Assembly: GCA_030536255.1 (NCBI GenBank)
Contig: JAUNQI010000007.1
Coordinates: 29,578 to 93,577 of the forward strand
Direction of reading: 5' to 3'
Length of the DNA: 64,000 nt
Origin: Eubacteriales bacterium
Lineage (GTDB): Bacteria > Bacillota > Clostridia > Oscillospirales > Oscillospiraceae
Shown here piece after piece: positions 62,776-64,000 of the stretch. Made by a program: the position numbers and the translations under genes. Every line of letters starts with the position of its first letter. The first letter of the stretch is position 1. The notes under the pieces were generated by a model. That model did not search any database. It was not told where the DNA came from and worked only from the letters and a program-made list of their open reading frames with translations.

Positions 62776-63042
62776 TCATGCCTCCAGTCCGTCCAGGAGC
62801 ATCTGCTTTATCTCTTCAGGAATCGGACATCCCAGAGCACGTTCAGCAGCTTTCTTTTTAAAAGCCGCCTCAAGGCATTTCCGATCAGGGCAGAAATACG
62901 CACCGCGTCCGTTCGCCTTATGAGAGACATCCAGAATGATCCCGCCATCCGGAGTACGGACGATACGGGCAAGCTCAGTCTTCGGCTTCAGCTCACGGCA
63001 GCCGAGACACTGTCTCATCGGTATTTTCTTTTCACCAGCCAA
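62776..63042 (-). CDS. rnpM: YlxR-family RNase P modulator
   Basis: 88 residues from a TTG at 63042 with AAGGAG 9 nt upstream; no in-frame ATG fits. Family motifs RQCLGCRELKPKTEL, RGAYFCPDRKCLEAA and the basic C-terminal helix are present. YlxR/RnpM binds RNA and modulates RNase P; nearly always found between nusA and infB, as here. Confidence 0.94.
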   Translation of the reverse strand: MAGEKKIPMRQCLGCRELKPKTELARIVRTPDGGIILDVSHKANGRGAYFCPDRKCLEAAFKKKAAERALGCPIPEEIKQMLLDGLEA

Positions 63043-63063
63043 ACGACGCCATCTCCTTAATAC

Positions 63064-64000
63064 TCAAAAGCCCTCGCTTACAGGCTTGATGTCGATTTTA
63101 TAATTCGTCAGTTTCGCGGCAAGTCTTGCGTTCTGACCTTCCTTGCCGATTGCAAGAGAAAGCTGATCATCAGGGACAATTACTCTGCAGCTCTTTCCAT
63201 CCTCAAGAAGAGTAACGCTCGTAACATCAGACGGAGCCAGCGCTGCCTTCACATATTCTTCCGCGAAATCGCTGTACTTGATAATATCGATCTTTTCCCC
63301 GCCAAGCTCAGAGACGATGGTCTCAACGCGGGCACCTTTCGGGCCGACACATGCGCCGATCGGGTCGACCTCGTCATCAGAGGACCAAACCGCCATTTTG
63401 GTACGGCTTCCCGCTTCACGGGCAACAGACTTGATCTCTACAATTCCCTGTGAAATTTCAGGAACTTCAAGCTCGAAAAGGCGCTTTACGAGGCCGGGAT
63501 GCGTACGGCTGATAAGAACCTGAGGACCGCGGGAAGAATTTCTAACTTCAACAACGAATACCTTTATTCTGTCGCCCTCATGAAGCTCTTCCGATTTGAT
63601 CTGTTCTCCGGAAAGGAGGACAGCCTCCGTAAACTCGCTGTTTGAAGAGATACGGATAGAAACATTTCCTGAACGGGGATCAATATGAGAGACAACACCC
63701 GTAAGGACTTCCTGGGACTTGGAATTGAATTCTTCATAAATAATGCCGCGCTCAGCTTCACGGATTCCCTGGATAATAACCTGCTTTGCAGCCTGAGCAG
63801 CTATTCTTCCGAATTTTTTCGTCTCCACGGGGACAGGAACCACATCTCCGAGGCTGCAGCGCTTTTTCAGCTTCTTTGCCGCTTCCAGCTGAATCTCATG
63901 GGAAGGATCCTCAACGTTTTCAACAGCAACCTTATTGATATGCATCTCGGTTGCTTTCTTTTCCTCGTCAATAATCACTTCAACGTTATCTTCACATTCC
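63064..64000 (-). CDS. nusA: Transcription termination/antitermination protein NusA, N-terminus cut by the window edge
   Basis: 312 residues are visible and the frame is open past the right edge, so the N-terminal RNA-polymerase-binding region is missing. An S1 domain (about 110-180 of the visible part, VVSHIDPRSGNVSIRI), then two KH domains with ACVGPKGARVETIVSELGGEKIDII and LAIGKEGQNARLAAKLTNY. It modulates pausing, termination and ribosome-biogenesis transcription. Last residues SEGF end right after KH2, as in short Firmicutes NusA. First visible gene of the translation operon. Confidence 0.97.
   Translation of the reverse strand, partial: ECEDNVEVIIDEEKKATEMHINKVAVENVEDPSHEIQLEAAKKLKKRCSLGDVVPVPVETKKFGRIAAQAAKQVIIQGIREAERGIIYEEFNSKSQEVLTGVVSHIDPRSGNVSIRISSNSEFTEAVLLSGEQIKSEELHEGDRIKVFVVEVRNSSRGPQVLISRTHPGLVKRLFELEVPEISQGIVEIKSVAREAGSRTKMAVWSSDDEVDPIGACVGPKGARVETIVSELGGEKIDIIKYSDFAEEYVKAALAPSDVTSVTLLEDGKSCRVIVPDDQLSLAIGKEGQNARLAAKLTNYKIDIKPVSEGF

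Noticed and set aside
1..64000. tRNA or rRNA genes, CRISPR arrays, insertion sequences, attachment sites
   Set aside because: All gaps over 100 bp were read on both strands; none holds a tRNA-like cloverleaf, spaced identical repeats, or a transposase.

Overview
The window is a gene-dense stretch of a Gram-positive, Clostridia-type chromosome, probably a gut Lachnospiraceae- or Oscillospiraceae-like species. The placement rests on the gene complement: NrdR next to a DUF4364 protein, RNase Y, a GreA-type factor, a BofA-like protein, CotH, DegV, MacAB-like export without an outer-membrane partner, and the order nusA-rnpM-ylxQ-infB-rbfA-nrnA-truB-ribF. Most genes lie on the minus strand. No tRNA, rRNA, CRISPR array, insertion sequence or prophage was seen.

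Region 1 (1-12.1 kb) is an envelope-export block. In transcription order it holds an OmpR-type response regulator and histidine kinase, a Gld-type ABC exporter (ATPase, ABC-2 permease, GldG-like protein, DUF4340 protein), and a MacAB-like exporter with two HlyD-family adaptors, the second cut by the window edge. Four promoters in this block carry the same element: two half-sites 11 bp apart, followed in three cases by exactly 9 nt and a -10 box. This suggests one two-component regulon controlling both exporters.

Region 2 (12.1-28 kb) is largely housekeeping: pyruvate phosphate dikinase, ksgA, a TrmD-acetyltransferase fusion, rimM, a response regulator-kinase-HtrA operon, asnA, DUF4364, nrdR, greA, rny, an aldo/keto reductase and plsY. 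A decayed 7-bp repeat array lies directly upstream of rimM.

Region 3 (27-43 kb) holds an envelope operon (a YyaL-like protein, a serine hydrolase with two membrane segments, a phosphodiester glycosidase, an Lgt-like protein lacking key Lgt motifs, and plsY). It is followed by an aminotransferase, DegV, argS, a YwiB-like protein, murI, a DUF1893 protein, mntP, plsC, a surface Ig-like protein and a SpoU methyltransferase.

Region 4 (43-48 kb) looks accessory. It has an AEC transporter, a MATE transporter fused to an RsbW-like ATPase domain, a DUF4143 ATPase preceded by a striking palindromic tandem repeat, and a small HTH protein.

Region 5 (48-64 kb) returns to envelope and core genes: cotH-bofA-murF-SPFH, a lipoprotein with a secreted transglutaminase, an MBOAT/AlgX-like O-acetylation pair, a zinc-ribbon/Ig membrane protein, and the nusA-infB translation operon running off the right edge.
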